Made by a program: the position numbers and the translations under genes. A stretch of 64,000 nt of DNA from Ignavibacteriales bacterium. GTDB taxonomy: Bacteria > Bacteroidota > Ignavibacteria > Ignavibacteriales > Melioribacteraceae. Shown here in pieces: positions 53,365-63,263 of the stretch. The notes under the pieces are model-generated. The model did no database searches, was not told where the DNA came from, and saw only the letters and a program-made list of their open reading frames with translations. Each line of letters begins with the position of its first letter. The first letter of the stretch is position 1. The DNA lies in assembly GCA_021740915.1 (NCBI GenBank), contig JAIOYW010000019.1:1-64000 (forward strand), read 5' to 3'.

Positions 53365-54802
53365 GTTCTTTGAGAAGACGCACGAGATTTGGAGGGGCAA
53401 CGCCGAGTTTGAATGCTGCCTCAGTCTGAGAATTCGATCGCTCCATCACGTAATTGATGTAATCGGTTTTAAGTTTTTTTTCTACATCCTTCAATGGTGC
53501 AATTGCAGGCAAAGCATCAAAATTAAAAACATTTGTTTTTTTTATGCCGATAGAATAATTCATTAGAGCCAGTTCCACATCCTTTGAACTAATGCGGTCA
53601 TTAGTCCTCAATAAAATCCTTTGCACAACGTTTTTTAATTCTCTCACATTTCCGGGCCAGTCATATTCCAGGAATTTTTTCATTGAACCGGACTCGATCT
53701 CCGGAACGGGTCTGCCCATATCGAGGCTGTAAAATTCAACAAAATGTCTGATCAGAATTTCAATATCGTCGCGCCTTTCCCTCAAAGGCAAAATATGCAA
53801 TGGAATTACATTTAGTCTGAAAAACAAATCTTCCCGGAATTTTCCGGATTCTATTTCTGCGATAAGATTTTTATTTGTCGCTGCAATTATTCTGACGTTA
53901 ACCCTTAGTTTTTTAGTCCTTCCTATTTTTTCAATCTCACCTTCCTGGATAACTCTCAATAATTTTACCTGCGCAGCCATTGGAAGTTCAGCAATTTCAT
54001 CAAGGAAAATAGTTCCGCCATCAGCAACTTCAAACAAACCGGCTTTGCTGGAGCTTGCACCGGTGAATGATCCTTTTTCATACCCGAACAATTCGCTTTC
54101 AATAAGTTCTCCGGGAATACTCCCGCAATTGATCGCAACTAAATTCTCGTATTTCCTTTTTGATTTGTAATGAATATAATTTGCAACTAATTCCTTGCCG
54201 GTACCTGATGCCCCGGAAATTAATATACTCAGATCTGTCTGCGAGAATTTTTCGATCTCTTCTTTCAATATACGCATGGGTTCAGAAACCGAAATTATCT
54301 TTTTCTTCTCAAGAATTTCCTCGATGTTTTTTCTGAGTCTTTGCTTTGAATTGAGTGTAACAGTTTCCAGTTTTTTCTTTTCATAAGCATTAAAGATACT
54401 CATTAAAAAGTCAGTGGGCTGGTATATGTATTCTTCGATATCAACCGGATATTTGGTGCAGTACCAGTATGCGCCTGCCTCCATTAATCCCTTAGCAAAA
54501 TTAAAATCGCTTATATTGACGGTAAGTTTTGTCACAACAATTATCTGGATAACTGAATTAATCTCTTTTATTTTTTTGATTAATTCTTCACCTCTTATCG
54601 GACCGGCTATCTGGTAGTCCATAATTACAAGATCATAATCCTCCGGTGAATCGGATAAGGCATTTAATGCGTCAGCCCCGCTGGAAACAACTTTTCTTAT
54701 GTCAATGCTTCCGGAAAAAAGTTTTATTGTGTTTTTAATTCTTTTTACATCAAAATCTTCATCTTCTATTATCAGAAGACTGATTTTATTATCGCTTCTC
54801 AT
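53351..54802 (-). CDS. Sigma-54-dependent response regulator (NtrC family)
   Basis: This 483-residue activator has a receiver domain (1-130) with acidic pocket IEDED, phosphorylation site Asp62 in VIMDYQIAG and Lys117. The AAA+ domain (~170-400) has Walker A GASGTGKE (197-204), the sigma-54 contact loop GSFTGA (244-249, a variant of GAFTGA) and Walker B GGTIFLDEI (262-270). The C-terminal helix-turn-helix (NSQTEAAFKLGVAPPNLVRL) resembles the Fis type. It is encoded after the kinase gene (11-base gap). It should hydrolyse ATP to open sigma-54 promoters, two of which lie in the locus. Confidence 0.93.
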   Translation of the reverse strand: MRSDNKISLLIIEDEDFDVKRIKNTIKLFSGSIDIRKVVSSGADALNALSDSPEDYDLVIMDYQIAGPIRGEELIKKIKEINSVIQIIVVTKLTVNISDFNFAKGLMEAGAYWYCTKYPVDIEEYIYQPTDFLMSIFNAYEKKKLETVTLNSKQRLRKNIEEILEKKKIISVSEPMRILKEEIEKFSQTDLSILISGASGTGKELVANYIHYKSKRKYENLVAINCGSIPGELIESELFGYEKGSFTGASSSKAGLFEVADGGTIFLDEIAELPMAAQVKLLRVIQEGEIEKIGRTKKLRVNVRIIAATNKNLIAEIESGKFREDLFFRLNVIPLHILPLRERRDDIEILIRHFVEFYSLDMGRPVPEIESGSMKKFLEYDWPGNVRELKNVVQRILLRTNDRISSKDVELALMNYSIGIKKTNVFNFDALPAIAPLKDVEKKLKTDYINYVMERSNSQTEAAFKLGVAPPNLVRLLKELGFK

Positions 54803-54813
54803 CCTTTCAGTTC

Positions 54814-56292
54814 CTAAACTTTAATTTTAATCATAAATAATGCGCCGCCATCCTCTAAATTTGACGCGTCCAATTCCCATCCACACCGTTTTACTCCTAT
54901 CTCATAAGCTATATAACACCCATAACCGGCATTCTGGTTGACAGGATTTTTTGTCGTAATGCTCTCCGAGAAAAGTTTCTTTATTCCCGTTACGTCCGGT
55001 TGAAGCAGATTGATCGAAATTCCCTTACCATTATCTCTAACAAGAATTGTAATAATTTTTACAGCCGGATCGTATTTTGTTGTCACAGTGATCACCACAT
55101 TTGGTACATTCGCATGATCAATGCAATTCTGGATCAGAGGTTCCAGGATTTCCCAAACCACAAATTCATTTATATGAATCTTTGGAAGATCCGGATCATA
55201 TTCATGTTCGAACGAATAGATTTTTGTAGCTGTTGCCAGCCTTAAAAAGATATTATCAATAATAAATTTGATAACTTCATTTAAGTCTGTCTGGAACATC
55301 ATTCCCCTGATCGTATTGATCGGCGGATCAAACCACTTCATATCATAAATAACTCTCGATATAAAATTCGAATATTTTTTTATCCTGTAAATAACATCCT
55401 TCCTTTCATCACCTACAATAGAGTTCAGATCTTCTTTAATAAAACCCATTACTTTTTCAGCTTTGTGATGAGTGTGGTAGATCCTCTTTGTGAAAAGCAT
55501 TTCTTTTTCGCGGATGATCTGTTCCCGAAGGTGTTTTTGCTCCTCCTCGTTTAATCTTTTTTGTGCTTCATTTCTTTCTTTTAATGTGTAGGACGATATA
55601 TAATACATCGCAAGAAGCCCCATCAGAATCAATGATGAATAAATTATCGCGGTTTCCTCATAATTCGCAACAATTTCATTAGTAATATTCGCAAAATCCG
55701 GACGCTTTTTCATATAAAGAACGCCTTTGAATTCTCCATTTGGAACAAATGGAACGAACAAATGAAAAACATCTCTCCCGACAATTTTAGTATAGATTCT
55801 CTCCCATTTTTTAATCGGTATCGCTATCTCTTTGAAATAATTCAACAAAACACTGTCTTTTTCAAGAGAATTTCCAAATCTGTAGTCATTATTGGCAAGA
55901 TAATCAAATAATTCTCTTCCATCGTTCAAGGTATAAATTTCCCCTCCCTTTTCAACAATGAGGTAAATCTCTTCTACGCTTTTTTGCAAGGTTTGCTGGG
56001 AAAAAATGATATTAAAGGATTGTATAATGCGTGATTTTTCATAATCAGAAGTAATTCCTTTGAGATTAGTGTTCTCAACGATCAATTCAATAGATGTCGT
56101 AGTGAGATTCGCAATTTTTTCGGCAGAATCCTGCTGATACCATTTTTGTGTGTTCTGCAGGAAACCCTTCAACGATTCTTTTTGAATGAATGAAAGCAGT
56201 ATCTGAAAAGTCAGCATTATAAGGAAAAGAACTGTAACATGTCTGAATTCAAACCGATACTTACTGATACTATCTAAAATGGTTCGTTTCAT
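54814..56292 (-). CDS. Sensor histidine kinase with extracytoplasmic domain
   Basis: This 492-residue inner-membrane protein has transmembrane helices at about 19-37 and 214-234 enclosing a ~175-residue periplasmic domain. A coiled-coil-like linker follows (KERNEAQKRLNEEEQKHLRE). A histidine-rich helix (YHTHHKAEKVMGFI, near residue 270) is the likely dimerisation/phosphorylation helix but does not match the common H-box. The ATPase domain (~355-490) has the N box EPLIQNCIDH, G1 DNGKGI and G2 NAGYGCYIAYEIG. The gene lies between the binding-protein gene (7 bases upstream) and the regulator gene (11 bases downstream), so it is the kinase of this system. Confidence 0.85.
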   Translation of the reverse strand: MKRTILDSISKYRFEFRHVTVLFLIMLTFQILLSFIQKESLKGFLQNTQKWYQQDSAEKIANLTTTSIELIVENTNLKGITSDYEKSRIIQSFNIIFSQQTLQKSVEEIYLIVEKGGEIYTLNDGRELFDYLANNDYRFGNSLEKDSVLLNYFKEIAIPIKKWERIYTKIVGRDVFHLFVPFVPNGEFKGVLYMKKRPDFANITNEIVANYEETAIIYSSLILMGLLAMYYISSYTLKERNEAQKRLNEEEQKHLREQIIREKEMLFTKRIYHTHHKAEKVMGFIKEDLNSIVGDERKDVIYRIKKYSNFISRVIYDMKWFDPPINTIRGMMFQTDLNEVIKFIIDNIFLRLATATKIYSFEHEYDPDLPKIHINEFVVWEILEPLIQNCIDHANVPNVVITVTTKYDPAVKIITILVRDNGKGISINLLQPDVTGIKKLFSESITTKNPVNQNAGYGCYIAYEIGVKRCGWELDASNLEDGGALFMIKIKV

Positions 56293-56299
56293 AATATTA

Positions 56300-57652
56300 T
56301 CACTTGATCAGAACTTCATTTGAGTTTATCATTCTGTCTGCATCTTCAAGAGCTTTGTTGATTGATATTTTATTACTGAGCGCCTGGTTCACGTAATACG
56401 TAATAATTTCAGAGATACGGGTGTAATCTGCCCTCATGGGTCTGTGAATTCCGGAAGAAAACAGATCTGAATAAAATTGTAAATCGCCCTTATTTGCGAT
56501 CTTGTATTCTGTATTGTATAAATTGCTGAGAACCGGAAGTGATCCGTTTTCCTCATAAAATGTTTTCTGAGCCTCTTCACTCAGGAGAAATTTCACAAAT
56601 TGAAGTGCCCAGTCTTTATTCTCCGAAAATTTCGAGATCATAAGATTCCAGCCTCCAACGACCGATGCCTGTCCTTTCCCCTTAAAATGCGGCAGAGGAA
56701 TTTTTTCAACCTGCAAATCAGGTTTAATTTCCCTGAAAAGCCTGTTATAATCAGCGAGGAAAGTAGGCCATCCCCTTACAAAAACTCCATTGTTCTTTAT
56801 AAAATAATAATACGTTGTAAATTCTTTAAAATTCACAACGTCCGGAGTGCTGATTTTGTACTTGTAAATGAGGTCATGCAATAATTGTAATGCTATTCGA
56901 GGTTCTTTGGAATTGAGATTCAACTTATCTCCGGAAAAGCTTTCCGGGTTCAGATTTAAGACAGTTTCAAGATAACTGCAAATAAGTCCTTCATAATCTT
57001 CTGCAAAAAACGAATACAATTTTCCTGAAAATTGATCATCAAGACGGGATATTTTAATAAGATCGTCCCAGGTAATACCCGCACGGAGTTTTTCAATCGG
57101 GTATCCTAATTCACTCAATCGTTTTACATGTTCCGTATTCACAAACATGGTGCTGAAATCAATTCCGAGAGGGACGGCATAGAGCGAGTCATTATATATA
57201 CACGAACTTACCGCGAGCGGCATCATTTTTGACTTTTCTGCAGCGGTAAAATGGTTTGTAAGATTTATTGCCCATTTTGCAAACCGATAACTCCAGATAA
57301 CATCAATTGCAAAAACATCAATTTTCTCACTCCGGCTTCGAAGCGAGCGGGCAAGTAATTCTTTTCTTTCGTTTGTGCTGAATTTTGTGAATGGAAGATT
57401 GATTCCGACTACTTCTATTCTCCCTCTGTTACGCTCATTAAATTTGTCTATAAGTTTCTGATGAACAGAGGTAATATTATCAACATAGTATAATCGCCGT
57501 GTTTTTTTTTCTTCCGGTATCGAATTGAATGAGGTGATCCAGAAATAAATAATAAAAACTGTCACCAGAAACATAAGAACCAAAAAAAATAAATATGTCT
57601 TAGAGAAAAATCTGAAGATTTTCTCATTTGCAAATGGTAAATTTAATTTCAT
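56300..57652 (-). CDS. Membrane-anchored extracellular solute-binding protein (SBP_bac_1 type)
   Basis: The ATG at 57652 is preferred over the TTG four codons upstream; 450 residues. A single N-terminal helix (TYLFFLVLMFLVTVFIIYFW) without lipobox or clear cleavage site should anchor the protein in the inner membrane. The rest matches family 1 sugar-type binding proteins: HQKLIDKFNERNRGRIEV, IDVFAIDVIWS, YAVPLGIDFSTMFVNTE, ITWDDLIKI, ASVVGGWNLMISKFSENKDWALQFVKFL and EEAQKTFYEENGSLPV. No ABC permease or ATPase gene is near. It is followed 7 bases later by the histidine kinase gene, so it probably presents a sugar to the kinase and does not feed a transporter. Confidence 0.87.
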   Translation of the reverse strand: MKLNLPFANEKIFRFFSKTYLFFLVLMFLVTVFIIYFWITSFNSIPEEKKTRRLYYVDNITSVHQKLIDKFNERNRGRIEVVGINLPFTKFSTNERKELLARSLRSRSEKIDVFAIDVIWSYRFAKWAINLTNHFTAAEKSKMMPLAVSSCIYNDSLYAVPLGIDFSTMFVNTEHVKRLSELGYPIEKLRAGITWDDLIKISRLDDQFSGKLYSFFAEDYEGLICSYLETVLNLNPESFSGDKLNLNSKEPRIALQLLHDLIYKYKISTPDVVNFKEFTTYYYFIKNNGVFVRGWPTFLADYNRLFREIKPDLQVEKIPLPHFKGKGQASVVGGWNLMISKFSENKDWALQFVKFLLSEEAQKTFYEENGSLPVLSNLYNTEYKIANKGDLQFYSDLFSSGIHRPMRADYTRISEIITYYVNQALSNKISINKALEDADRMINSNEVLIK

Positions 57653-57709
57653 CCGCTGGAACAATATTTGTAATAAGTTTTAATTAAAATACGAAAAAGA
57701 AAAAATTAT

Positions 57710-59479
57710 ATGCGATACTTATTCACTTGTGCATCAATGTTTATTTTTATTTTTGCTGCCGGACTGAAAGGCCAAAATTTGCGGCTTGGAACTGCAGGAG
57801 ATATCTCTCTTACCGGCAATGAATTCCTTAAGCGATTCGAATTATCTGCACGGGCAGGTAATTACATTGACAGGAATGAGGAAAAAGAAAAATTCCTGAT
57901 AACTCTTGCCGCTGAGAAATTATGGTATCTCGAGGCGCTTGATCGGGGGCTCAGTGATTTAATGCCTTTGAAAAAGTATATACTGGAAGTAGAAAAATTA
58001 TATCTCAGAGATAAACTATTCGAAATTGAAATAATAAGTAAGGTTAATGTAACCGATGAAAATATCAAAAACGAGTTTATCAATTTTAATACGAAAGCTA
58101 AGGTCAGGTATTTCTATACCTTATGGAAAAATGAGGCGGATTCGGTAACTTCTCTGCTACATAAATTCAGAGAGGAGGGCAAAACTCAGCTTATAAAGGA
58201 TTTTTTCCAAAATAAGCCTGAAGCCCAATTATCATATGGTGTAACTGATTATGAAATAGAGTCTGAATTATTCAATCTTTCAGACTCGATGTTTTCTAAA
58301 GTTTTCCCTGTCAATAAGGGATATATCATTTATTTTATGGAAAAAAAATCTGTTGGGGAGAAGTTTTTTCCAGCAAGTGACTCTCCAGAATACCGTAAAG
58401 TTGAAAAACGATTTAAAGACTATAGAACCGAAAAAGAATACAATTCCTGGACAGAGAATTTTCTGAAATCATCAGTTATTTATGCTGACAACATGGCTTT
58501 TTCCAGCTCAGCAGAAATTCTGCATCGTGCGGTACAAAATAAACTGCCGGAAGGTAATCAGAAAGATTCGCTTATTACGCTGGATTATGATGATTTTATC
58601 CGACTTATTAATGATACAGCAGACGATACACTTTCCAAAGTCTTAATAAAATTCAATTCCGATCCCGTCACAATCGTTGATTTTATGTATTACCTTGCTT
58701 TCTATGAGGTGTCTTTCGAAAATGGCAATCTGGAGACAGTCAGAAAAATGCTGAATCACAAAATTCGTGAATTTATCAGACTCGAATTAATAACCAGAGA
58801 GGCAATAAAAAGAGGATTTCGAAATAATGCTGAACTGCGCGAGGATTTGCAAATGTGGGAACAAAATTTTCTTTCACATTATGCAAGAAATCGCATGATG
58901 GATTCCCTGTCTGCAAACAAACCTGGAATAGAAAATTTTCTTTCAGATAATTCCAGGCAACCTATCACAATGTTTCGTTTTATCGAATATGTTAATTTGA
59001 ACCTCGATGAAGCTTATTCCATTTTAACGAATAATTCCAATTCAATATTAAAATCAAATCCCAAATTTGATTCAACAAAATTCTATTATCCGGCTGAAAC
59101 TGGTGAACTCTCAGGCTTTCTTGAAAATATGCACCCCGGAGAACTGTTCGGACCAATAAATAAATCCGGAGGTTACACAATTTTGAAACTGCTTGAAAAA
59201 CAGGAAATTCTCCAATCTGATATTGAAAATTCAGTGGAGACTGATCAGGAGGCGCTAATTTCCTCCTATATTCAGCAGAGATTGGATTCAGCAACGAACA
59301 TTCTCGCAGAAAAATTCGGATTGGATCTGGATTTTAACTCTCTTGAAAAAATCAAAGTTTCCGAAATAAATACGCTGGTTTATAGAAAATTTGGGTTCGG
59401 AGGTAAAATACTCGCAGTGCCTTTCGAAAATATGAATTATAAATGGTTTGATACAGAAAAGAAAAAAACAGGAATATAG
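57710..59479 (+). CDS. SurA/PpiD-like periplasmic folding factor (degenerate parvulin)
   Basis: This 589-residue exported protein has a signal peptide (MRYLFTCASMFIFIFAAGLKG). Its first 130 residues are helical and resemble the SurA/PpiD N-terminal chaperone region (EKEKFLITLAAEKLWYLEAL). Parvulin-like segments appear (VNKGYIIYFMEKK; then TGELSGFLENMHPGELFGPI-NKSGGYTILKLLEK), but catalytic residues are not clearly conserved. It may help fold outer-membrane or T9SS proteins. It is divergent from the binding-protein gene with only 57 bases between the two ATGs, so their promoters must overlap. Confidence 0.65.
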   Translation: MRYLFTCASMFIFIFAAGLKGQNLRLGTAGDISLTGNEFLKRFELSARAGNYIDRNEEKEKFLITLAAEKLWYLEALDRGLSDLMPLKKYILEVEKLYLRDKLFEIEIISKVNVTDENIKNEFINFNTKAKVRYFYTLWKNEADSVTSLLHKFREEGKTQLIKDFFQNKPEAQLSYGVTDYEIESELFNLSDSMFSKVFPVNKGYIIYFMEKKSVGEKFFPASDSPEYRKVEKRFKDYRTEKEYNSWTENFLKSSVIYADNMAFSSSAEILHRAVQNKLPEGNQKDSLITLDYDDFIRLINDTADDTLSKVLIKFNSDPVTIVDFMYYLAFYEVSFENGNLETVRKMLNHKIREFIRLELITREAIKRGFRNNAELREDLQMWEQNFLSHYARNRMMDSLSANKPGIENFLSDNSRQPITMFRFIEYVNLNLDEAYSILTNNSNSILKSNPKFDSTKFYYPAETGELSGFLENMHPGELFGPINKSGGYTILKLLEKQEILQSDIENSVETDQEALISSYIQQRLDSATNILAEKFGLDLDFNSLEKIKVSEINTLVYRKFGFGGKILAVPFENMNYKWFDTEKKKTGI

Positions 59480-59518
59480 TATCAGTATTTACTTGCGAGC
59501 CAAAATTGTTCAAAACTC

Positions 59519-59583
59519 CGCCAGGCAGCAGCAAGAGAAAGTACTTTTCAATAATTTATCTCTTTGCGGCTTATCGCCTGGCG
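59519..59583. other. Long imperfect hairpin in the convergent spacer before glnA end
   Basis: CGCCAGGC (59519-59526) pairs with GCCTGGCG (59576-59583), and inside it GCAAGAGA can pair with TCTCTTTGC. It lies between the stops of two convergent genes and may act as a terminator in the glnA direction, where GGAGTTTTG follows. No good T-run follows on the plus strand. Confidence 0.4.
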
Positions 59584-59596
59584 AAGGAAAAGGTTT

Positions 59597-60973
59597 CTAT
59601 AACCTGAAATACATTTTGTATTCGAAAGGATGAGGCATCGTACCGATTGATCGGATCTCCTCATTTTTAACCTTAATCCACTGCCGGAGAAGTTCGTCAG
59701 TGAATACACCTCCATACTTCAAAAATTCCTGATCTGCTGCAAGAGCATCCAATGCTTCTGCAAGATTTCTTGGCAGGAATTTGATCTGATCTTTTAACGA
59801 TTCATCGAGGATGTTTTTGTCAAATGGTCCAAAGCCTTCCTTAACAGGATCAATTTTATTGATCACGCCGTCAATTCCGGCAAGAATCATTGCAGTAAGA
59901 CAGAGGTAAGGATTGGCTGTAGCATCCGGCGGTCTGTATTCGAAACGGGTTTCATCAGGATTTGAAACGTATTTTGGTATCCTGATAGCTGAAGCCCTGT
60001 TACCCATGCCATAAGTCAAAGCTACCGGCGCCTCGAAACCCGGAACAAGTCGTTTATAAGAATTTGTGCTTGGATTTGTAAAAGCAGATAGCGCAGGTCC
60101 ATGTTTTAACATTCCGCCGATAAAGTATCGTCCCAATTCATTTACATTACCGTATTCTCCTTTTCCGTAAAACAAATTTTTACCCTGGGAAACCAGATAC
60201 ATATGCAGGTGCATCCCGTTTCCCGCTTGCTGATACATAGGCTTCGGCATAAAGGTTACTGCAAGGTTTTTCTGTTTAGCAAGATTAAAAAGAATATATT
60301 TTGCCGTTATGATGTTATCGGCAGTTGAAAGGAGATCAGAAAAGTATGTCTCGATCTCCTGCTGACCGCGTTCGCCGACTTCGTGATGATGATATTTAAC
60401 TTTTATTCCATATTTTTTGAATAAATTACATGCTTCATCCCGGAAATCGTCATAAAGGTCAACCGGGTTCGCTCCGTGATAGGCATTTTTATAAAACTCT
60501 TCTGCATGTTCAACCTTGTAATAGGAAGTAGCTGTTCTGGTATCATATTCAACATTTGAAAAAATATAAAACTCAAACTCAGGCCCCCACATCGAATTAT
60601 CGGCACCGGTTACTTCCTTCAGAAGTTTTTCGGTCTGTTTGGCAAGGTGACGGGCGTCCTGGTTAAAAATTGTTCTGTTTTCATCGGTTAGTTTAATATG
60701 GCTGTAAAAACTTAGAGTGGGGGCGTCTCTGAAAAGATCAATGGCGGCAGTGTCCAGATCAGGAACAAGTATCATATCTGAATTTTCGACTTTCCTGTAA
60801 CCATAACTTGATCCATCAAAGCCGATGCCTTCACCAATAAGCTTTTCCATGATGCCGTCAAAAACGGGTAATGAAATATGATGCAGTCTTCCTGCAAGAT
60901 CAATAGATTTAACATCGATAAATTCGATATTATTATCCTTAATCATTAGATTAACTTTTTCTAAAGAATTCAT
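59597..60973 (-). CDS. glnA: Glutamine synthetase, type I
   Basis: This enzyme makes glutamine from glutamate, ammonia and ATP. The start is the ATG at 60973 (MNSLEKVNLMI), preceded by AGGGAT, giving 458 residues, normal for the family; the longer frame would begin inside the upstream terminator. Landmarks are GEGIGFDGSSYGY, GPEFEFYIFS, the metal/ATP segment AGNGMHLHMYLV, NPSTNSYKRLVPGFEAPV and RFEYRPPDATANPYL. I saw no adenylylation Tyr motif (NLYDLP). It follows eno on the same strand, with a strong terminator between the two genes. Confidence 0.93.
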   Translation of the reverse strand: MNSLEKVNLMIKDNNIEFIDVKSIDLAGRLHHISLPVFDGIMEKLIGEGIGFDGSSYGYRKVENSDMILVPDLDTAAIDLFRDAPTLSFYSHIKLTDENRTIFNQDARHLAKQTEKLLKEVTGADNSMWGPEFEFYIFSNVEYDTRTATSYYKVEHAEEFYKNAYHGANPVDLYDDFRDEACNLFKKYGIKVKYHHHEVGERGQQEIETYFSDLLSTADNIITAKYILFNLAKQKNLAVTFMPKPMYQQAGNGMHLHMYLVSQGKNLFYGKGEYGNVNELGRYFIGGMLKHGPALSAFTNPSTNSYKRLVPGFEAPVALTYGMGNRASAIRIPKYVSNPDETRFEYRPPDATANPYLCLTAMILAGIDGVINKIDPVKEGFGPFDKNILDESLKDQIKFLPRNLAEALDALAADQEFLKYGGVFTDELLRQWIKVKNEEIRSIGTMPHPFEYKMYFRL

Positions 60974-60994
60974 ACGATCCCTGTAATTCTGAGG

Positions 60995-61022
60995 AAAAAA
61001 AAGCCTGCTTCCGCAGGCTTTC
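60995..61022 (-). terminator. Rho-independent terminator after enolase
   Basis: A perfect 8-bp stem (AAGCCTGC/GCAGGCTT) with a 4-base loop is followed by eight T residues on the minus strand. It ends 20 bases after the eno stop, and glnA starts only 21 bases beyond it. Confidence 0.93.
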
Positions 61023-61041
61023 AATTAGTTACTCACAAAGA

Positions 61042-62394
<1,353 letters not shown>

Positions 62395-62460
62395 CTAAAG
62401 CAAATTCAAAAGTGAGGAATAAAGGAAACAATTATTTAATATCAGGATTTGGGGTGTATA

Positions 62461-62817
62461 TTATTTTTTGGGACTCAATACCAGGTCGATTTTTTCAACC
62501 CTTTTATTCCGGAAATCTTTTTGTCTGCAAGCCCCATTCATAAGAAGCTGATCAGCCGCTTCAAAATTTTCGAGCGAGATTGCGATATCAAGTGCAGTAC
62601 GGTGGAAATTATCAAGAGAATTTATGGCTGCGCCGTATTCAATTAACAACTGAATCGTCCCTACGTTATTATATCGGGCCGCTGTATGCAGTGGCGTACT
62701 TCCTCCCGGATTACGGAAATTAATGGATTCTGGACATTCTGTTAGAACATGCAGTACTTTTTCCGGATTTCCAATTTTACATGCTCTGAAAATTCTATAA
62801 CACTTAAAAAATTTCAT
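62461..62817 (-). CDS. Small ankyrin-repeat protein A
   Basis: This 118-residue protein consists of about three ankyrin repeats (GSTPLHTAARYNNVGTIQLLIEYGAAIN and RTALDIAISLENFEAADQLLMNGA show the TPLHxAA and LL-x-GA signatures). There is no signal peptide, so it is probably a cytoplasmic binding protein. It is a paralogue of the gene 95 bases upstream and probably in the same operon. The partner is unknown. Confidence 0.85.
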   Translation of the reverse strand: MKFFKCYRIFRACKIGNPEKVLHVLTECPESINFRNPGGSTPLHTAARYNNVGTIQLLIEYGAAINSLDNFHRTALDIAISLENFEAADQLLMNGACRQKDFRNKRVEKIDLVLSPKK

Positions 62818-62912
62818 TCAGCCCCCGAAGGTCAATTCTAAACTTAAAATTCAAATAATAAGCAGTATCTGGCACTTTATTTTTTTGCACTTTCCTAAAA
62901 ATAAGTTTCATT

Positions 62913-63263
62913 TCAGTTTCTCTGTTTATGAATATCGGAGATCAGATTTCGTTCCAATACAGCACCCGGCATAGTATTGGCGCCATTCTCCAAAAGAACA
63001 AATGCTGCTTCAATTGCACAATTAGAAACAGCAGCATCAAAGGGTGTTTTATCAGAGTTGTCAACCGAATTAATATTTGCATTATATTCGAGCAGCAACC
63101 TGATAGCAGATGTATTATTGTTAACGGCTGCGGTGTGGAGTGGAGTTGTACCATCAATTCTTACAGTAAAAACAGAGAGTGGGTATTTTTGCAAAAATAC
63201 CTTGAGCCGGGTGGAATCTCCTGCCCCGCACATACGAAACAACTTACTTTTTGCGGTAAACAT
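62913..63263 (-). CDS. Small ankyrin-repeat protein B
   Basis: This 116-residue paralogue of the next gene downstream has repeats TTPLHTAAVNNNTSAIRLLLEYNANIN and KTPFDAAVSNCAIEAAFVLLENGAN. It is cytoplasmic by prediction. A CRP/FNR-like palindrome lies about 220 bases upstream of its ATG in an otherwise empty spacer. No function can be named. Confidence 0.85.
   Translation of the reverse strand: MFTAKSKLFRMCGAGDSTRLKVFLQKYPLSVFTVRIDGTTPLHTAAVNNNTSAIRLLLEYNANINSVDNSDKTPFDAAVSNCAIEAAFVLLENGANTMPGAVLERNLISDIHKQRN

Noticed and set aside
56300-57652. Classical ABC sugar importer
   Set aside because: Only the binding protein is present; no permease or ATPase gene lies on either side, and the protein is membrane-anchored and coupled to a kinase gene.
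59519-59583. Riboswitch or transposon end at the CGCCAGGC/GCCTGGCG inverted repeat
   Set aside because: It lies between convergent stops, not in a leader, and there is no transposase or target duplication; a terminator-like structure is simpler.
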